Positions 59,622 through 64,000 of a stretch of DNA of 64,000 nucleotides are shown here, one piece after another. The first letter of the stretch is position 1. Every line of letters begins with the position of its first letter. The translations under genes were made by a program, and so were the position numbers. The notes beneath the pieces are model-generated. The model saw only the letters and a program-made list of their open reading frames with translations. It ran no database searches and was not told the DNA's origin. Origin of the DNA: Bretschneidera sinensis (lineage: Eukaryota > Streptophyta > Magnoliopsida > Brassicales > Akaniaceae); assembly GCA_023935145.1 (NCBI GenBank), contig CM043699.1, positions 131,138,536 through 131,202,535 on the forward strand, read 5' to 3'.

Positions 59622-62600
59622 TTACTTTGGGGGTACAGAAAGATTACACTCAAGCATAAATGAGAGATCATGCATCTGTATCATCAGCATATCTACATCA
59701 CCAGTCTTTGACTGCTCAGTTGCACTAGAAATGTCACTTTTGGCAACTTCTTCAGCATTGCCTCCATCTCTTGCAGCCGCATGACCCATCCTGAAAAATG
59801 CATAGTGAAATATGATAAAGGTTGATTGGCTCGATTCTTTCTTTAAAACACAAATTCAAACTTAACGTGCCAAGATGTTATCTTACACAATGGAGCCAAA
59901 ATCACTTTCGATTAAGCTTTTCAGCATTAATGTTTATATCTTTAAAAGAAAAAGTCATAGCAGAAGGATTGAAAGCAGGTTCACAAAGGAGCAAGTGCAA
60001 GATGTCCTAAAGATATTGGGAATAAATTTCTCTCCAGGGCTACTCTAATGAATGAAGCTCTCAACTCAAAATAATGATCAGTAATCAGGAGAACTCCAAT
60101 AAAGAACAGGAAAGGCACTCTTGCCTTCAATGATGCAAAATCTGGTGACACAAAAATGAATAGTACCGTCACATTCTCCCACCTGCCCCCCTAAAATGAA
60201 ATTGAAAATGAATATTATAAGAAGCCTACAAGCCTTTATTCTGAAGCTATTATATGATGAGAATATTTACATAGAAATCATGGAAGCAGATAGCATCCAC
60301 ACCCTATGGCATAAATTAGTTATCTCCACATAAATATAGCATGTATTCTTGCACATGCATAACTTCAACCACCCCCACAAAACAATTGAAGCCTCTATTA
60401 GCTGGGGATACCATTAATATCTGAAAACCAAAGACAAAGCCAAGATTTGACATTTGGGGGCTGAGATAAAAGAAATAATAATCAAAAGAAAAACTAAAAT
60501 TCAACTTTCATTAAAATATATTGAGTTGATTTCACGCTCAAATTATCTCTCAATTCCTTATCACAACCAATTTCCCCTCCTTCTATACGTCCCTCACCAA
60601 GGTTTTCCTCCATTATTTACTAAAAGCAAAACACTTGACACAAATCGAAGCCTAACATCAAAGCCAACAACCACTTTAGGCAAGCAACAGACTCACAGTA
60701 AACAGAATGGCATTTAACAGATACGCCTCTTGTCCTCCTACCCATTTTCAGTTCAAACTTGTATATGTACCCAAGAAGTAGAAATTATCTGAAGGAGCAC
60801 CAACAGATGAGAAACAAACCCAGAAATCGCCATAGGAATGTTTACCTTTACGTATTTAAATTAATGTAAGAGTCTTGTACCCTCCCTTACAGGGATCCGA
60901 TTTTTCTATTTCATTTCTCTCTCAAGCATCATGTTAGAATTTAGTAGGTTGCTTTAAAACTCAAGTTGTTGAATTCAATTTCACTTAAAGAAAATGGCCA
61001 GCACAAATGTACACACCTATGTGAGGCAGAGGCTTCGGACTGCACATCTTTCACTTCCAAAGAACCGTTTTGATTGCTAAAATCTCCAGAAAAGAAATCA
61101 GTCTGCATAAAGCTACCAAAATCAATATCTTGTGGCTTGCTAGTTGCACTGAACAAGTTTATTTCTGAAGCCTGTTCAACAGAAGGTGTCATATTATTAG
61201 CAGTTTGTTCCAAAGAACTACTAGAAGGAACTTGTGCATTAGTTGAGCAAGTAAAATCATTCCAAACATCAAATGAATCATCTTCTTGATCGTTGGTTTT
61301 ATTATCAGGTGCCCTACTGCTGCTAATTTGCGATTGATCATCTTGAATCCAGTCTACACTCATGGAAGAAGTATTCTTCACATTCTCCGTCAATCCTCCA
61401 TTCTTAACATTTAAGTTCCCATCAAATTTTTTCTCGAATTGGAAAGTTGTCCCAGTTTGTTCCAAAGAAACAATGGAAGGATCTTGTGCATCAGTTGAAC
61501 TTCTAAAACCATTCCAAACATCAAAAGAATCATCATCCTCATTGGTAGGTTTCCTATCAGGTGTCTCTTTTGCACTAGTTTGCCATGGATTGTCTTGAAT
61601 CCAATCAACATTCATGGAAGAAGAATTATTTGAATTCTCAATTGTTCCAACATCCTTAAGTTCTACAGTAGCATCAGTTCGTCGGGTCTGGTGAGTCACC
61701 CTGGGGTTGGAATTACTCCATATATCATCTTGAAACCAGTCATTAGTATTTGACAGAGAAGCAGTGTGACCATCTTTTGCTCTTCCATAAGATGAATTTT
61801 TCCCGGACCCAAAGATGGTGTCCAAGTGGGAAGAGAGATCAGAACCCACAAATGGATCAGCTGATTTGGGTTCCTGAGGAGGAATTCCAGTAACTGTGGA
61901 CTGAAATTTAGTGTCCCATCCAGAAAAAGAGTCACCACTCTTGTCCTCTGCAGACCTTGCAGTTGTCTCAGAAGGTTGAACATTCTCAAACAAATTAAGA
62001 TTTTCGCGACTTTGAAAAGAACTTCTTCCTTGATTATCATTGTTCTCGAATAAGTTAAGATTTTCGTGATGTTGAAAAGCACTACTTCCTGTACCATCAT
62101 TGTCCTCAAACAAACTAAGATCTCCATAACCTTGAAAAGCATTATTTCCTATACCCTCACTGGGTTTGCGCTCTGCCAACTGAACTTCAGGAGAAGCAGA
62201 AACAGCTCCTCCTCTCCCTTCAGCGAAAAAGTTGTCAAGATCAACCCCAACTAAATTCAATGAACTTTTACTTTCAACTGATTTCTCATTTGAAACACTA
62301 GTTGTCGATTTCTCCTCCTCGGCAGACAATTGGATTTCTAAATCTAACAAATCAGACAATGGAAATTCTTCTAGCTGAGCATTCTGTCCTCTGTTTAATT
62401 CATTCGCTTCAATTGCTGGACCCACCATCTCCTGCAAAACAATGCCCCCAGCAATCTTATTGTCATCCAAGACATACTTCTAAATCAACACTATACACAC
62501 ACAAAATAAGGATATTTTCTTAGGGTATAATTTAAGATCATTGCATCACCCAAATAAACATAATTCCCATCATACAGGAGCATAAGATGGTAAATTAATC

Positions 62601-63535
62601 CTCATAACGTACAATTCTATCTAATTATCCACCACCATCTTGAAAGTAGCATGTTCAAAATAAATAACATTATTAAAAGCAACTATTGCACGAATATTAG
62701 CTCAAATACCAAAAAAGAAAGTTTCTGAAACGTTATCTTTGGCACCGAGCAAACAGTGACACAGAATCATATTCAAAATCTTAACCAAGAAAATTAAGAT
62801 AAGGTGTGCAATTTCTTAGCACTTAAAAAACCCAGTAATAGATGCTAACTTATCTTCAATATATGTTCGGGTTGGTACAGGGGTTCAGATATGTAGAACG
62901 GACCAGGGTCCGCTCCGGGCGGGCTTATGCCCCTGAAAATTTCATGCATTTTACATGTTTTGGGTCTGACATTTTGCTTGGCCATGAATAGCTGGTGGTT
63001 TTGCAGCATACTAGAGATGTGAGAGATCGATAATAGCGAAACTTGGGATGAACAGTCTCGAATCGTTCAATACATGAAAACCAAAACAATGAGCAGATAA
63101 AAGGACTTCCAATTGATGTTCCCTCGCGTCCCAAGGAAGACACTCAAATTCAATTATCAATAACAAGAATAAAATTTGAAAGGCTAAAAGAGAGAGAGAG
63201 AAAGGACTGACCGATCCATCTAAGTTAAGGGAGCCGAGGAGCCACTTGTAGCCAAAGGTAGAGGTGAACTTGATGGGGTCAGGTGGGTTGTCAGTGGTGC
63301 GCTGTTGTTTGCCACAGAAGACGCAAACCAGAGACTGTATGCCCCTCAAAAGCCTCCCTTTGCAGTGCTTGCACCGAAGATATGGCGGTGAAGGGTCGAG
63401 CTCCGAGATTGAGTCGTGGAGAGAAGGTAGATTGGGAAGCGAATAGTCGTCATGGTCGTACGAGGAAATCTTTGCTTCTTCGCGGAGTGAGATCTGCACT
63501 TGCTTTATTAGATCCCAAGGAATTTCAAACGCCAT
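59622..63535 (-). CDS. plant-specific zinc-ribbon protein with acidic, motif-rich tail (DUF7815 / dentin-sialophosphoprotein-related type)
   Basis: Three exons: 63212-63535 (start ATG at 63535), 61017-62431 and 59622-59790 (stop 59624-59622). GT-AG introns; total 1908 nt, 635 residues. Residues 1-108 form a conserved N-terminal domain with a zinc ribbon, C55-x2-C58 and C71-x2-C74 (RCKHCKGRLLRG, CVFCGKQQ), then FTSTFGYKWLLGSLNLDGS. Residues 109-580 are low-complexity and acidic, rich in short repeated motifs: LNLFEN (several), DWIQDN/DWIQDD/DWFQDD, and two DDSFDVWN.F..STDAQ-type blocks about 90 residues apart. The last exon is helical, ending MLMIQMHDLSFMLECNLSVP. No TM segment or signal peptide seen. 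I recall the family only as uncharacterised; a scaffold role is inference. The gene looks intact. Confidence 0.85.
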
Positions 63536-64000
63536 TATTTGTTTAGAGCTTCTTAGCTATCCATCTCTATGCGTGGATCGATCTCGATTCGAATTTGGAA
63601 ATAGTGGTATACTACTGATATGGTTATGGATCAATGTTGAACAGACAGATTTCAGAGAATCAGAGTGCGGGGTGTCGCTTCTTTTAGCCCTAAACGCACC
63701 GCTTCTTTCCCCGTTTTCTTTTTGTTTCAGATTTTTCAAAGTTCGCCGTTTTGTATCCCACATTGGCTTGTGAAAGTACAAGCCACACAGCCACTAGGCC
63801 CAACCTTCATTAGCCATTTAGGGTGCAACTAAGCCCAAAGCTCATTACCAATTTTCGGTGGTCAAGCTGGACCGTTTTACTTGATAATTCATATAACCCA
63901 GTGACCCGCCCGTTTGACACTACAGCTAAATGCGAAAGAAAGCAAGAAGCAAGAAGGAAACCCAGGTGACCGACGCTGCCGATTTATATCGCTATTCGAT
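63536..64000. promoter_or_regulatory. promoter of the zinc-ribbon gene, possibly bidirectional
   Basis: A telo-box core (CCCTAAA at 63688-63694) and two site II motifs (GGCCCA at 63797-63802 and AGCCCA at 63832-63837, i.e. TGGGCC/TGGGCT on the minus strand) lie 150-300 bases upstream of the minus-strand start. This combination is typical of growth-related housekeeping plant promoters (established knowledge). The GC-richer purine-rich end (AAAGAAAGCAAGAAGC, about 63937-63952) could be the leader of a divergent gene beyond the edge. Confidence 0.5.

Noticed and set aside
61411..62142. alternative minus-strand and plus-strand ORFs inside the zinc-ribbon gene
   Set aside because: Overlapping frames of exon 2; the main frame joins exons 1 and 3 in phase, the others do not.
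1..64000. CRISPR array, rRNA, organelle insert or bacterial-type operon
   Set aside because: No spaced repeats of CRISPR type, no rRNA signatures and no dense unspliced gene clusters; the content is plant nuclear.

Overview
This is AT-rich plant nuclear DNA, almost certainly from a eudicot. It holds spliced genes with GT-AG introns, a group IIb WRKY gene, a CslH-type cellulose-synthase-like locus, plant LINE, Copia and Gypsy-type elements and foldback elements. I could not fix the species.

Layout. 1-986 (minus): the 5' half of a WRKY6/31/42-type transcription factor that runs off the left edge. 987-10182: long AT-rich intergenic DNA with a GC-richer island carrying TTGAC cores and CACGT motifs (2820-3210), foldback elements, microsatellites and an orphan promoter-like patch. 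10183-19043 (minus): a dienelactone-hydrolase-family gene, now a pseudogene, with a 4.7-kb Copia element (11619-16319) in its last intron. 19915-34170: a transposon nest. An L1-type LINE (plus) is split first by a non-autonomous Copia element (23646-28078, minus) and again by a Tat-like Gypsy derivative (28706-33712, minus). The Tat-like element lacks gag-pol but keeps a 48-bp tandem array near its 3' LTR and an oppositely transcribed extra gene with its own TATA box and two apparent introns. 34436-34953: two foldback elements, one with perfect 65-bp arms. 35893-36330: an in-frame tandem-repeat ORF of unknown nature. 37583-41440 (plus): a CslH locus that lost the exon carrying the first catalytic Asp, so probably dead. 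42463-46523 (plus): a second, inverted copy of the non-autonomous Copia family. 46524-52270: gene-poor AT-rich DNA. 52414-57597 (plus): a complete nine-exon CAF40/RCD1/CNOT9-like gene of the CCR4-NOT complex with an unusual N-terminal 15-residue repeat. 59622-63535 (minus): a complete three-exon gene for a 635-residue plant protein with an N-terminal zinc ribbon and a long acidic, motif-rich tail. Its upstream region (63536-64000) has telo-box and site II motifs and may also serve a gene beyond the right edge.

Only three genes look intact: WRKY (partial), CAF40-like and the zinc-ribbon gene. DLH and CslH are decayed. The middle 30 kb is dominated by nested retroelements. The most unusual object is the Tat-like element with its antisense intron-bearing gene plus satellite-like array; next are the two Copia derivatives sharing one internal deletion.
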